In this document: positions 17,418 to 26,851 of the stretch, piece by piece
Numbering within the stretch: position 1 is the first letter of the stretch
Layout of the letters: each line of letters starts with the position of its first letter
Assembly (NCBI GenBank): GCA_023400405.1
Contig: JAEXFD010000022.1
Coordinates: 1 to 60,257, forward strand
Reading direction: 5' to 3'
Origin: Pseudomonadota bacterium
Lineage (GTDB): Bacteria > Pseudomonadota > Alphaproteobacteria > Sphingomonadales > Sphingomonadaceae
DNA: 60,257 nt
Notes under the pieces: generated by a model
What the model was told of the DNA's origin: nothing
The model's database searches: none
The model's input: only the letters and a program-made list of their open reading frames with translations
Made by a program: the position numbers and the translations under genes

Positions 17418-18476
17418 ATGGCACGAAGTGATCTCCTTGTTTCCCTTGTCAAGGCAGGCGCTTCCGGCGATCGATCGTCGTTGACTTCCACGGTCGAGGC
17501 GTTGGTCGCGGAGGAGCGCGCCAAGAGCCATAACGTGCTGGCTGACCGCCTCCACCGGGCTCTGCAATCGGTGCCGGTGACAACGTCAAGCGAACTGCGA
17601 CGTCCAAGTGCTGCGGGCCGTGACTTCGTCATCGAGTCCGAACCGAGGGCAACGCTCGAGAGCTTGATCCTTACGCTGCCGGCAGAACAGCTTACCCGCC
17701 AGCTCATTGAGGAGCAGCGCCGCGCGGACCTTTTACGCGCGCAGGGAATGCAGCCTCGGCATCGGGTGCTGCTGTCAGGACCGCCGGGCAACGGCAAAAC
17801 GTCGATCGCTGAGGCGATCGCGGAGGCCGTTGCCGTTCCGCTGCTTACGGTACGTTACGACGCCTTGGTCGGCGCCTATCTCGGCGAGACCAATGCGCGG
17901 CTCGCGCGCCTCTTCGAATATGCGCGTGCGACGCCCTGCGTGCTGTTCTTCGACGAGTTCGACGCGGTCGGTAAGGAGCGCGGCGACGTCCATGAGACCG
18001 GCGAGATAAAGAGGGTCGTGTCGTTCCTGCTCATGCAGCTCGACCAGCTGCCGAGCTATGTCGTCGTGGTCGCCGCCACCAACCATGCCGAGCTGCTCGA
18101 CCGGGCGGTGTGGCGGCGCTTCCAGCTTCGGATCGATATGCCGCTGCCGACGCGCGACGCGATGGCGGTGCTGATCGATCGCTTTTTCGAAGCCTGGCCA
18201 GAGAGCCCTGGGATGACCGCTAAGGCGGTTGCCACCCAAATGGGTCGAACCAGCTTTGCCGAGGTGTTTGAGTTCTGTCAGAATATCCGACGGCGGCATA
18301 TTCTGTCTCAGGGGGGCGAGACGCTGAAAGGCATTCTCGCGCAAGAGCTGCGGCTCTGGAAAACACGTATAAGACCGGAGAGCGATGGCGAATCCACCGG
18401 AACAACCGCTGTTGCGCCTGGGGGCAGCAACAGCGATCGGGCGACGGACCGGCGGCGGGATACCGATCCCGCGTAA
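17418..18476 (+). CDS. AAA+ ATPase paired with S8 peptidase
   Basis: A 352-aa classical AAA+ ATPase. Residues 1-110 form a helical N-terminal part; Walker A is GPPGNGKT at 121-128, Walker B VLFFDEFDAVG at about 175-185, sensor-1 Asn in AATNHAELLD near 222 and arginine fingers in WRRF near 233. The polar C-terminal tail is rich in Ser/Asp/Arg. The peptidase gene begins 92 bp inside it in another frame, showing a fixed two-gene unit. By analogy with ATPase-protease partners, the ATPase may load, unfold or gate the peptidase; a phage-defence role is inference. Confidence 0.88.
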   Translation: MARSDLLVSLVKAGASGDRSSLTSTVEALVAEERAKSHNVLADRLHRALQSVPVTTSSELRRPSAAGRDFVIESEPRATLESLILTLPAEQLTRQLIEEQRRADLLRAQGMQPRHRVLLSGPPGNGKTSIAEAIAEAVAVPLLTVRYDALVGAYLGETNARLARLFEYARATPCVLFFDEFDAVGKERGDVHETGEIKRVVSFLLMQLDQLPSYVVVVAATNHAELLDRAVWRRFQLRIDMPLPTRDAMAVLIDRFFEAWPESPGMTAKAVATQMGRTSFAEVFEFCQNIRRRHILSQGGETLKGILAQELRLWKTRIRPESDGESTGTTAVAPGGSNSDRATDRRRDTDPA

Positions 18477-20903
18477 GTTTGCGCCAGGCGATCAGGCTCA
18501 AACGCCCGCCGGCCAGAAGCTCACCCGTCTCAGCGAACAGTTCGATGCGAACACACCCGCATTGCAGCTGCGCGCCGATCCCGACGCGCGCGCGCCCGAG
18601 CGGCTGCTCGTTTTCGAGCTGACGGGCGGCATCCTGAAATTCGAGCAGGCGGTCCGGCTCGTGCCGGGGCTGGAATTTCTCGGCGCCGAGGATCTGGACG
18701 AGGACGAGTTCGACAAGAATCCAGCCGTCTATCTGATGGTCCCTCCGAAGGCGCGCTGCGCAACATCGTCACGCTCTGGCGCGGTTGGCAGCGCGACGGC
18801 ACCGTTCCACCGCGGTTCAGCGCCTGGAAGACAATGCTCTCCCAGCTACGCAATGTCCGGCCCTGGGGGCCGCAGGATCGCATCGCTAGCGAAGACGTCG
18901 ATGTTCTGACCGCGGAGGTCGAGGCGGGCCAGCCGACGGTGCGGGTTGAGATCGAACTGGTCTTCCGCGAGAATGCCGAGGTCGCGGAGCGCGAGGCGCG
19001 TGCCGGCATCGCTGCCGTTCGCGGCGCGATCATTGCCCGCTCGCGGATCGTGGGCGCCGGCTACCATGCGCTGCTCACCGACATCCCGACCGCCGCGCTG
19101 CGGGACGCGCTCGCCCGGGATCCGGCGGGGCTCGCGGGATCGGAAGCAATCCTGCAAATTCGTCCGCAGAGCATCTTTCAATCAATTTCGCTAGAAGAAG
19201 TCGCGGGGTTCCCCGCTGGCGGGGGCCCCAACCTGGCGGGCGATCCGATCGCTGCCGTCTTCGATGCCGTTCCGCTTTCCCAGCATCCGCGCCTCGCCGG
19301 CACGCTGAGCATCGATGATCCTTTCGGACTCGAACCGCTCGCCGTCGGACCGCGCAAGCACGGCACCGCGATGGCGTCGGCGGTGGTCCACGGCGACCTG
19401 AACCACGCCTGGGATCGCCCGCTCGAACGCCCGGTCCATTTCGTCAACATGCTCTATGCGACGGCTGATCCAGCGCATCCCGAGCGTTTCCCCGATCGGC
19501 TGCCAGCCGATATGTTCGAGGAAGCCCTGGTGCGGATGCGAGACGGGAACGACGCGACCGCGCGCCACGTGATCGTCATCAACGCCTCGCTCGGCGATCC
19601 GAACAAGCCCTTCGCCAATCGCATCTCGGGGTGGGCGCGCGTCGTCGACTATCTCGCCAGCAAATATGGCGTGTTGTTCGTCATCAGCGCAGGCAACCAT
19701 CACGCCTATGTCGAAACGCAGAACATGACCGCCGGCGCGTTCGAGGCGCTGGACATGCCTCAGAAAATCCGCGTCGCGCTCCGCGCCAGCGCATCGCAGA
19801 TCGCCACGCGCCGCATTCTGGCGCCAGCCGAGGCGATCAATGCCATCACCGTCGGCGCGCTGCACGCCGACCACTACGTTTATCCTCACCCGGTCGCACC
19901 CCCGACGTTCGACCTTTGGAATGAGACCGGCCTCAGCACCATATCGAGCGGCCTCGGCCCCGGTTATGGCGGGGCGACCAAGCCGGAGATTCTGGCGCCG
20001 GGAGGCCGGCACTATGTGCGGGTCGATCCGGCCGGCGATCACCATCGGCTGCAGCCGCTGACCGCGAACGCGGCCAATTTCGGCGGGATCCCGGTCGCCG
20101 CACCACCGACCGCCGTTTCGCTTAGCCCCAATGTGGTGGCGCGGACGGTCGGCACCAGCGTCGCGGCAGCGCTGGCGACCGGCCTCGCTGCCCGCGCGCA
20201 CGAGGCGCTGGAGGCGGCCTATCCCGACTTTGTCGGTCTGCCGAGCGCACAACGGGCCGCGCTACTCAAGGCCCTGCTGGTCCATGGCGCGCGGTGGACC
20301 GAGGCGCGCGACTTGTTGATCGAGATTCTGGGGCCGGCGGACAACAAGCAGTACTACCGCCAGAAGGACAATGTTCGCCGCTATATCGGCTTCGGCGCCT
20401 ACGACCCGGAGCTGATTATCAACTGCGCCGACGATCGGGCGACCTTGTGGGCGGTCGGCACGCTCAACTCGGACCAGGGCAAGCGCTTCCGTATTCCCTG
20501 GCCGGCCGCGATGACCGGCAAGGCACAGCCACACGGGCTGTCGGCGACCCTTGCCTGGTTCACCCCGCCGAAGCCCGGCGCCGTCGCCTATCGCGGAGTG
20601 CGGATGAAGATCGTCGAGCCGGGCCAACTCGGCGCGGCTGGCGTGAAGGCTTGCGGCACGCAGCCCGACCCCAAACAGGCCCACAAAGGAACCGTGGTGC
20701 ATCGCCGCTGGGACGGGGAAAAGGCTGCCGCGATCGCGGGAGACGGCTTCTTCGAGCTGGATGTCCAACGTGAAGTCGACGATCTCGACACAGCGGCGAA
20801 TTTCGCGCTCGTAGTAACGCTGCAGATGGCAGGCGAAGCCGCAATCTACACGCAAGTCCTCAATCGCGTGGCAGTCAAGCCGATCGTGCCGGTACCTGTC
20901 TAA
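18385..20903 (+). pseudogene. Subtilisin-like S8 peptidase, one frameshift
   Basis: A predicted serine protease of about 839 aa if one base missing near 18742 is restored. The first frame runs MANPPEQPLL to AVYLMVP; the sequence then continues one frame over as SEGALRNIVTLWRGWQRDGT. The catalytic triad is intact in order: Asp in AAVFDAVPL, His in RKHGTAMASAVVHGD, then the oxyanion Asn in VINASLGD and Ser in VGTSVAAALATG, followed by a beta-rich C-terminal domain. An ATG at 18834 could give a 689-aa product keeping the triad. Whether this is a real disruption, a sequencing error or recoding cannot be decided here. Confidence 0.8.
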
Positions 20904-20993
20904 CTTTAATTTCTGAATTCGCAGGCTGAGGGTGGGACAGAAGCCGCGTCGTAAGCCGGAATTAGACGCGCTCAAAAGTGTGCCTGAGCTCAT

Positions 20994-21038
20994 CTCTTAA
21001 TCAGCGGGTCCTAGGTTCGAGCCCTAGTGCGTCCACCA
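20994..21038 (+). other. 3' half of a tRNA-Lys(CTT)-like gene (att scar)
   Basis: From an anticodon loop CTCTTAA (anticodon CTT) the sequence continues as the 3' side of a tRNA: TCAGC, variable region GGGTC, T arm CTAGG-TTCGAGC-CCTAG, acceptor strand TGCGTCC and A-CCA. The 5' half is absent or decayed: a 75-nt fold starting AGACGCG at 20964 gives 6 of 7 acceptor pairs but no proper anticodon stem. Such 3' tRNA halves are what integrases leave behind. Confidence 0.75.
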
Positions 21039-21973
21039 TTTATATTTCAAGCGATTTAGGCCAGATCAATCTGCGCTAACGCTGTCTACCCAATTGCAAG
21101 GTAACGTCCTAGGTAACAAGTGACCCGCGGAATTTTTGTCTCCATTGATGCTCAATTGAACCCGGGACTGCGAATTCGCACTGGATCGACCACGGGAATA
21201 CCGAGGGCGGACCGCTTCCGCCTGATAGCGCGATGGATGGGGTCATGCGCAATCTGCCCAAGACGAAGCTAAAGGAGCATTTCGCAACGCTCCTTGCCGA
21301 CGCCATCAAGAGGGATTGGGTCGGTGAAACCAGCGATCACCTCTCGACAGCTGTTACGGTGCGCGCGAGGCGCGTTACCGCAGCCTGCCTGCTGAAGGGG
21401 CGGCCAGGTTCAAAGAAATGGCCCTGGACATGTGCAGCGCTCGCGCCGACCGGATATGCCGGCTGGTAGTTCCGGGCCGATATTTCCATCATCCAGCATT
21501 CGCACAAGATCGGCGAGGTCGTCCAAAATACGCTCCGGAGCATGGTCGGCCATCCCGGCCGACCGCGCAAATATTGCGTGATCGACGTACTGCATCTTCC
21601 GGGCATATGGGCTGCTGAGCTGATCCGGCCAAACAATTGATCACGAATTGACGACCATGCCTCGCTCATATCGGCGCGCTGGCTTCCGATCCCAGCGCTC
21701 TCGGCCGCGCCCAAATCGCGTCGAGCGCCGCCTCCACCTCGGCCGGACATACATTAAATCCGCCACGGACGATCCGGACGCGACCAACGATCGAGACATG
21801 GTCGCGCGTCAACCATCCCCAGGTCTCCGGGGACGAAGAAGCAGTGCGCTCTGGTCTACCTTACCCGGCCCGCGTACCAGTAACCGCCTCGGACCGCCTT
21901 GGGCCGAAGTCGATCGGCCGCACCGATCAAACAAGGGAGGTGCGTCAGCGCCTTCGTATGGAGTAGAAGACGC
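21039..21973. other. About 0.9 kb without a recognisable gene
   Basis: Apart from the tandem GGTAAC motifs I see no convincing gene. Short open stretches exist on both strands (for example one reading LPKTKLKEHFATLLADAIKR at 21254 and one on the minus strand reading RILDDLADLVRMLDDGNIGP near 21500) but each is cut by stops and shifts frame. It looks like decayed coding DNA from an earlier element between the peptidase and the glycan locus. Confidence 0.5.
21099..21118 (+). repeat. Tandem GGTAAC motifs beside the tRNA-Lys scar
   Basis: Two GGTAAC units start 12 bp apart (21100 and 21112) about 60 bp after the CCA of the tRNA fragment. Spacing and position mirror the arm-type sites at the outer island ends but with a different sequence, as expected for a different integrase. 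Confidence 0.5.
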
Positions 21974-23704
21974 ATGACAGATCGGCGCTCTTTCCTCGCC
22001 GCAAGCGCGATTGCCGCCCATATGGCGGGCGTGCGGACTCCAAGCTTAGGAAACACCGATGGCGTGGCTACACCGGAACAGCGCAGTCGCGCATTGCTAA
22101 TCCATAGTGGCGAAAGGACCTGGCCAGGCCGGGTTTACACCGCACCAGCCGCCGGACTGGCTGCCACCGTCGGTGGTCAGCTTTTCTACGTCAGCAGCGG
22201 CGATAATTTCGTATCGATCTTCTTGAACGATGGCGGTGCCGCGGTGCTTCAACACAGAGTCACTACGATCGAGGCTTTGGCGACTCCCCCGGGCAGTAGT
22301 CTGGTGGGCTATGAATCACCGCAGGCAGGCGCGATCGCGCGCCCGCTCGACGCGCATCTCGGCGATTTTCCGCTTTCAGTTGCCGGCTTCGAGTCTTTGC
22401 AGGCGGCCCTGGATGCGGGTGCCGAAAGGGGCGGCGATATCATATTCCCGCCCGGCACCTACGCGCTCCGCCAGCCGCTCGTGCTGCGGATCGGTGCACG
22501 GCCGGTGCGCGTAATGGGCTACGGCGTCACGCTGACGACGCAGGGCGCGATCCCCGCGTTGAGGATCATTGGCAACGGCCGCAAGCCTTCGAGGATATGT
22601 GGGTTTACCGTCGATCACGGAAAAGACCCCGAGGCAGTTGCGGGCGTCGTCCTCACCCAGTCTGCGCATCTCAATCTGACCGACCTTGTTGTCAAAGCCC
22701 CGAGCGCCAAGGTCAACCCTGCTTATTCCGCCATTCTTATGGCGCAGAGCAACCCGAAAAGCAGTGGCTCGGGCAACTTCTGGACCAGCTACACCAACGT
22801 CTGCCTGTTATGCGAAAGCGACGACGTCGCGGCTTGTGGTCTAAGAATGATCGGCGCGCAAAATGCTACCGACATCGAAGGCGCCGCCTTCACAAACTTT
22901 CGCGATTGTGTCGAGATCACCTATTATGCCGACGACCCATCCGCCTGTCTGGCCAATTCGGTCTGGGGCGGGGCAGTGTTCGAGCAGTTCGTTACCGCGA
23001 TTTCGATTGTTGCAAAGAGCGGCTTCCAGAGCGCAGAAGGTCTCCAGATTGCTGGCGGACGGTTCGAGCCGTCGATCGTGAAGGGCTGGTCGGGTGCCCA
23101 ACAGATCCTTTCGCTCTCCGGCACCAAGGTAGCTGCGTACCGCCGGCCCGAGATCATTCGGCCGAAGATCATCGGCACGATGAATTACCTGCGGGATCCG
23201 GAAGGTGTCGGCGGCACGATCATCGATCACATAGATTCGGCGACCGTCCCTTCCGTGGAACGGTTTGCGTGCGGCCTAAGGCTGAAGTCGTCGAACAATG
23301 ATTTCGATGTTTTGGCTCTCGAGGCGCAGGGGCCTGGCTCCGGGCTCGGCTTTTCCGACAATGCGGGAAAGCTGCTCGCTACATTACGCTGGGCGGCATC
23401 CGGAGTGTTCGACCTGATGGCCAATGCCGCGCAAGGCATGTCGCTTCGCCTCGGTCGGGTTGCGAGCATCTCGGGGACGGGATCGCCCGGCTACAATTTG
23501 CGCGGCGAGATCGTACTGGATAGTTCGGGTAACGGGCGGGTTACGTTCCGCCGACCTGAGCCGACCGATGAATATTACATTGCTACCGCGACGCGGGGTT
23601 CTTCTGCCCCCCAAGTTGGCACTGCCGTCGGCGCGCCTACGACGAGTGGTTTCACAGTTTCCGGGCCGCCAAACGCCGTCATCTCATGGCACATCTTGAG
23701 ATGA
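21974..23704 (+). CDS. Tat-type exported right-handed beta-helix protein
   Basis: A 576-aa protein beginning MTDRRSFLAASAIAAHMAG, a twin-arginine-type leader. After a short N-terminal domain, AGFESLQAALDAGAERGGDI then IFPPGTYAL is the classic entry into a pectate-lyase/GH28-like beta-helix, with helical rungs (ICGFTVDHG, LNLTDLVVK) to about residue 400 and a beta-rich C-terminus. The fold is shared by polysaccharide lyases, epimerases and phage tailspikes. At the head of the glycan locus it may cut or modify the polymer; no catalytic residues can be assigned. Confidence 0.75.
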   Translation: MTDRRSFLAASAIAAHMAGVRTPSLGNTDGVATPEQRSRALLIHSGERTWPGRVYTAPAAGLAATVGGQLFYVSSGDNFVSIFLNDGGAAVLQHRVTTIEALATPPGSSLVGYESPQAGAIARPLDAHLGDFPLSVAGFESLQAALDAGAERGGDIIFPPGTYALRQPLVLRIGARPVRVMGYGVTLTTQGAIPALRIIGNGRKPSRICGFTVDHGKDPEAVAGVVLTQSAHLNLTDLVVKAPSAKVNPAYSAILMAQSNPKSSGSGNFWTSYTNVCLLCESDDVAACGLRMIGAQNATDIEGAAFTNFRDCVEITYYADDPSACLANSVWGGAVFEQFVTAISIVAKSGFQSAEGLQIAGGRFEPSIVKGWSGAQQILSLSGTKVAAYRRPEIIRPKIIGTMNYLRDPEGVGGTIIDHIDSATVPSVERFACGLRLKSSNNDFDVLALEAQGPGSGLGFSDNAGKLLATLRWAASGVFDLMANAAQGMSLRLGRVASISGTGSPGYNLRGEIVLDSSGNGRVTFRRPEPTDEYYIATATRGSSAPQVGTAVGAPTTSGFTVSGPPNAVISWHILR

Positions 23705-23813
23705 TCGAAGGCGCACATCGCTTGCGGCGCTCTATGGGCCCGCTTCGGTCCCCGGTGCCGAGATCGCGTTATCCAGACTGGCGCGGCTCTCGCAGCGTGC
23801 CTATAAGCGGAGC

Positions 23814-24866
23814 ATGCATGTCCTTGTCACCGGTGGTGCCGGCTTTATCGGCTCGGCGCTAATTCGCCATCTCGTCTCGAATACCGGCTACACAGTTTTG
23901 AACTTCGACAAGCTAACTTACGCCGGCAGCTTATCGACGCTAGAAACCGTATCGCATTCGGCGCGCTATCATTTCGTTCGGGGTGACATTTGCGATGCGG
24001 CCGCTGTACGAGCCGCGATCGACGATTTTTGCCCGGACGTTATCACGCATCTGGCTGCCGAAAGCCATGTCGATCGGTCTATCGATGGGCCCGGGACATT
24101 CATCGATACGAACATCGTAGGCACCTATACGATGCTCGCGGAGGCGCACCGCTATTGGGCGGCGCTCGATGGCAGCTCGAAGGCGGCGTTCCGTTTCCAC
24201 CATATTTCGACTGACGAAGTGTACGGTTCACTCGGCCCCACCGGGCTGTTTACAGAAGACACACCCTACGACCCGCGTTCGCCTTATTCAGCTAGCAAGG
24301 CGGGCTCAGATCATCTGGTAAGCGCATGGGGACATACCTATGGCCTGCCCGTCGTCATCACAAATTGCTCGAACAATTACGGTCCCTACCATTTCCCCGA
24401 AAAGCTGATTCCGCTGATGATCGCCAAAGCGCTGGGTGGCGAACCGCTGCCCGTCTACGGCGCTGGCGACCAAGTTCGCGACTGGCTCTATGTCGAGGAT
24501 CATGTTCGCGCGCTCCAAGCGGTGTTCGAACGCGGAGTGCCCGGTCGAACCTACAATATTGGCGGGAATAACGAAAAGCAGAACATCGAGGTCGTGCGGG
24601 CGATCTGTGCGATATTGGACCGCCTATCGCCGCGAGCTGATGGGCAGGCCTACGCAGCCCAGATTATGTCGGTCGCCGATCGACCCGGCCACGACAAGCG
24701 CTATGCAATCGACGCGAGTCGCATCAGTACTGAGCTCGGCTGGCAGCCGCAGGAAAGCTTCGAGAGCGGCATTGAGAAGACGGTGCGATGGTACCTCGAT
24801 CACCAGGAATGGTGGCGCCCCCTCGTTGCTGCCAAAGCTGCTGAACGGCGCGGGATCGCCGCATGA
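23814..24866 (+). CDS. rmlB: dTDP-glucose 4,6-dehydratase
   Basis: Makes dTDP-4-keto-6-deoxyglucose, the branch-point for many 6-deoxy sugars. The 350-aa protein has the NAD motif TGGAGFIG at residues 6-13, the TDE catalytic triplet in HISTDEVYGSLG and Y-x3-K in SPYSASKAG near residue 157. It follows the beta-helix gene on the same strand. With no rmlC or rmlD in the window, its product is probably used by the FdtA/FdtB-type enzymes encoded 16 kb downstream. Confidence 0.95.
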   Translation: MHVLVTGGAGFIGSALIRHLVSNTGYTVLNFDKLTYAGSLSTLETVSHSARYHFVRGDICDAAAVRAAIDDFCPDVITHLAAESHVDRSIDGPGTFIDTNIVGTYTMLAEAHRYWAALDGSSKAAFRFHHISTDEVYGSLGPTGLFTEDTPYDPRSPYSASKAGSDHLVSAWGHTYGLPVVITNCSNNYGPYHFPEKLIPLMIAKALGGEPLPVYGAGDQVRDWLYVEDHVRALQAVFERGVPGRTYNIGGNNEKQNIEVVRAICAILDRLSPRADGQAYAAQIMSVADRPGHDKRYAIDASRISTELGWQPQESFESGIEKTVRWYLDHQEWWRPLVAAKAAERRGIAA

Positions 24867-25017
24867 CATTCGCGAGCTTACCTTGGGGCCCAGCTTGCCA
24901 CTCTCCCGGCCCCGCTGGGGACACGTCCGATCGCCTTGCGCGTCGGTACAGCAGATTGGTAATCAACCGCCGATGCGCTAAGTCTCGGACGGGGAACGGC
25001 TGAGGCGACGACGAGAT

Positions 25018-25401
25018 ATGACGACGACTAAGCTTATTGCCATGATCCCGGTTGCGGCCGGGATGCTCTGCCTCGCCGGGCACGCGATGGCGCAGACGCG
25101 GACGACGCGCGATACGACGACGGCCTATGGCGCACGGCTCGATGCCAAAGGCGCGCCCGCTGATCTCAACCCCAACCGCTACAATAACCGTATCAACAAT
25201 AGACTCGACACCCGGCTGAGCCTGCGGCTCGAACGCTACCGGCCCGATAGTGTCGGCGACCCAACCGCCGCCTTCGCCAAACCCGTGACAGACAACAGTC
25301 GCCTCGGCACCAGTACGACGCTGCCACATGGACCGCATGCTGAGCCAACTCGTCCCTCCGAAATGGCGACCCGGCCTCAGAATCCCGACTCGCAGGATTG
25401 A
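25018..25401 (+). CDS. Hypothetical exported protein in glycan locus (127 aa)
   Basis: Has a signal peptide with a likely cut after AGHAMA (residue 25). The mature part is polar, Asn/Arg/Thr-rich and repetitive (NPNRYNNRINNRLDTRLSLR), without cysteines or recognisable domains. It sits between rmlB and a Wzy_C-type membrane protein gene on the same strand, suggesting a periplasmic or outer-membrane accessory of glycan export. I do not recognise a family. Confidence 0.6.
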   Translation: MTTTKLIAMIPVAAGMLCLAGHAMAQTRTTRDTTTAYGARLDAKGAPADLNPNRYNNRINNRLDTRLSLRLERYRPDSVGDPTAAFAKPVTDNSRLGTSTTLPHGPHAEPTRPSEMATRPQNPDSQD

Positions 25402-25465
25402 TGCGGAAGCGCTGAGCAGCGGCCAGCGGAGTGGCCCGTGCGGCATTATTTCAAGGATAGCGGCA

Positions 25466-26851
25466 ATGGCTACCTCACGTCCTCGATTTGCGGGCCTTTC
25501 TCGTCCGGATCTCAGCTTCCTGATGCTCGCAGCCCTGTTTTTGGTGCTATGGATTGCAGGGGGTGCCTCGCGCGAAGATGCTGCAGGTCAGGTGGTAGTC
25601 CGCGCCGCTTCCTGGGCATGCATTCTAGTTGCGGTGCTTTTCGGGCGCAAACCGCGTATCGAGGAAGCCCGTGCCGTCGCTCTGATTGTCGGCGCCGCGA
25701 TCCTGTTGTGTGTGGCGCAACTTGTTCCGCTGCCGCCTGGCGTATGGCGCGCGCTGCCTGGCCGTGCAGTGTTCACAGACGCCCTCGTATCTCCGGCGAA
25801 TCTATGGCGCCCGTGGTCGCTCGTACCCGGCGCGACGACCAACGCGCTGTCCTCGTTGGTCGTGCCCCTCGCGGTGTTGACTCTGGCATCCGGCATGCGC
25901 GCACAAAATCGACATTTGCTTCCTGCTGTCGTCTTGACCGTGATCGCTCTCGCCCTGCTGGTGGGGCTTCTGCAGGTCACCGGCGTGCCGATCGCCAACC
26001 CGATGGTCAACGGGTCGCCCGGCGCGGTCGATGGCCTGATCGCTAACCGCAATCATTTCGCGCTTTTCCTGGCGATCGGGCTGGTGATCACGCCGGTGTG
26101 GGGATCGTCGGGTGCAGTCGCGCCGCGCGTGCGCGCACCCGTCGCGCTCGGGCTCGTTCTGCTGCTCATTCTCACCATCCTGGCGTCCGGCTCGCGGGCG
26201 GGCATGGCGTTGGGGGCGATCGCCCTAATCCTGGGCCTAGCGATAGCTGGACGGAACATCAAGGCGGCGCTGAGCCGATATCCGCGGTGGACGCTTCCCG
26301 CGCTCGGCATCGCCTTGGTCGCCCTGATCGCCATTTTCGTGTTGGCAAGCGTGTTTGCCGATCGCGCGGAATCGGTGCATCGCCTTATCGATGTAAAGGT
26401 GGAAGACGATACGCGAGGTCGCGCCCTTCCTACTGTCCTGGCGATCATTCGTACCTATTTCCCTTTCGGTTCGGGCTTGGGGAGCTTCGATCCGATCTTC
26501 CGCCTACATGAGCCGTTCAGTATGCTTCGGCCGACCTATTTCAACCACGCGCACAACGACTTCCTCGAGATTGCCCTCACCGCCGGTTTGCCAGGGTTGT
26601 TGCTGATAGCGGCAGCGATCGGATGGTGGCTGTGGCGCAGCGTTGCGGCATGGCGAGGCGACGCGGTTCTCCCGAAACTCGGCTCGGCGATCCTTCTATT
26701 GATCCTACTTGCCAGCGTCGTCGATTATCCCGCCCGTACCCCGTTGATCATGGCGATCACCACGATCACAGCGATATGGCTTGGCGGACCAACACGTGCC
26801 GCCAACGCCGCAGGCGAAGCACCTTTACCTCTGACAAGGCGCAATCTATGA
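25466..26851 (+). CDS. O-antigen ligase/polymerase-type membrane protein (Wzy_C)
   Basis: A 461-aa protein with about 11-12 membrane segments. The signature is the large periplasmic loop between about residues 310 and 370, with the conserved R-x-x-x-L in DDTRGRALPT and HAHNDFLEIALTAGLPGLLL near residue 368. Such proteins either polymerise undecaprenyl-linked repeats or ligate the chain to an acceptor. The start MATSRPRFAGL follows AAGGA. Its stop overlaps the start of the Wza-like gene (ATGA), so it belongs to the export operon. Confidence 0.85.
   Translation: MATSRPRFAGLSRPDLSFLMLAALFLVLWIAGGASREDAAGQVVVRAASWACILVAVLFGRKPRIEEARAVALIVGAAILLCVAQLVPLPPGVWRALPGRAVFTDALVSPANLWRPWSLVPGATTNALSSLVVPLAVLTLASGMRAQNRHLLPAVVLTVIALALLVGLLQVTGVPIANPMVNGSPGAVDGLIANRNHFALFLAIGLVITPVWGSSGAVAPRVRAPVALGLVLLLILTILASGSRAGMALGAIALILGLAIAGRNIKAALSRYPRWTLPALGIALVALIAIFVLASVFADRAESVHRLIDVKVEDDTRGRALPTVLAIIRTYFPFGSGLGSFDPIFRLHEPFSMLRPTYFNHAHNDFLEIALTAGLPGLLLIAAAIGWWLWRSVAAWRGDAVLPKLGSAILLLILLASVVDYPARTPLIMAITTITAIWLGGPTRAANAAGEAPLPLTRRNL

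Noticed and set aside
20964..21038. Complete functional tRNA-Lys
   Set aside because: A 75-nt fold gives most acceptor pairs and a T arm, but the anticodon stem does not pair and the D arm follows the acceptor without spacer bases; a 3' fragment explains it better.
21233..21469. 78-codon plus-strand frame with LPKTKLKEHFATLLADAIKR
   Set aside because: No ribosome site, no recognisable family and the reading breaks off into unrelated sequence; treated as decayed DNA.
21337..21750. Minus-strand frames in the gene-poor gap
   Set aside because: Short pieces look protein-like (LDDLADLVRMLDD) but stops and frame changes interrupt them; not enough to call a gene.
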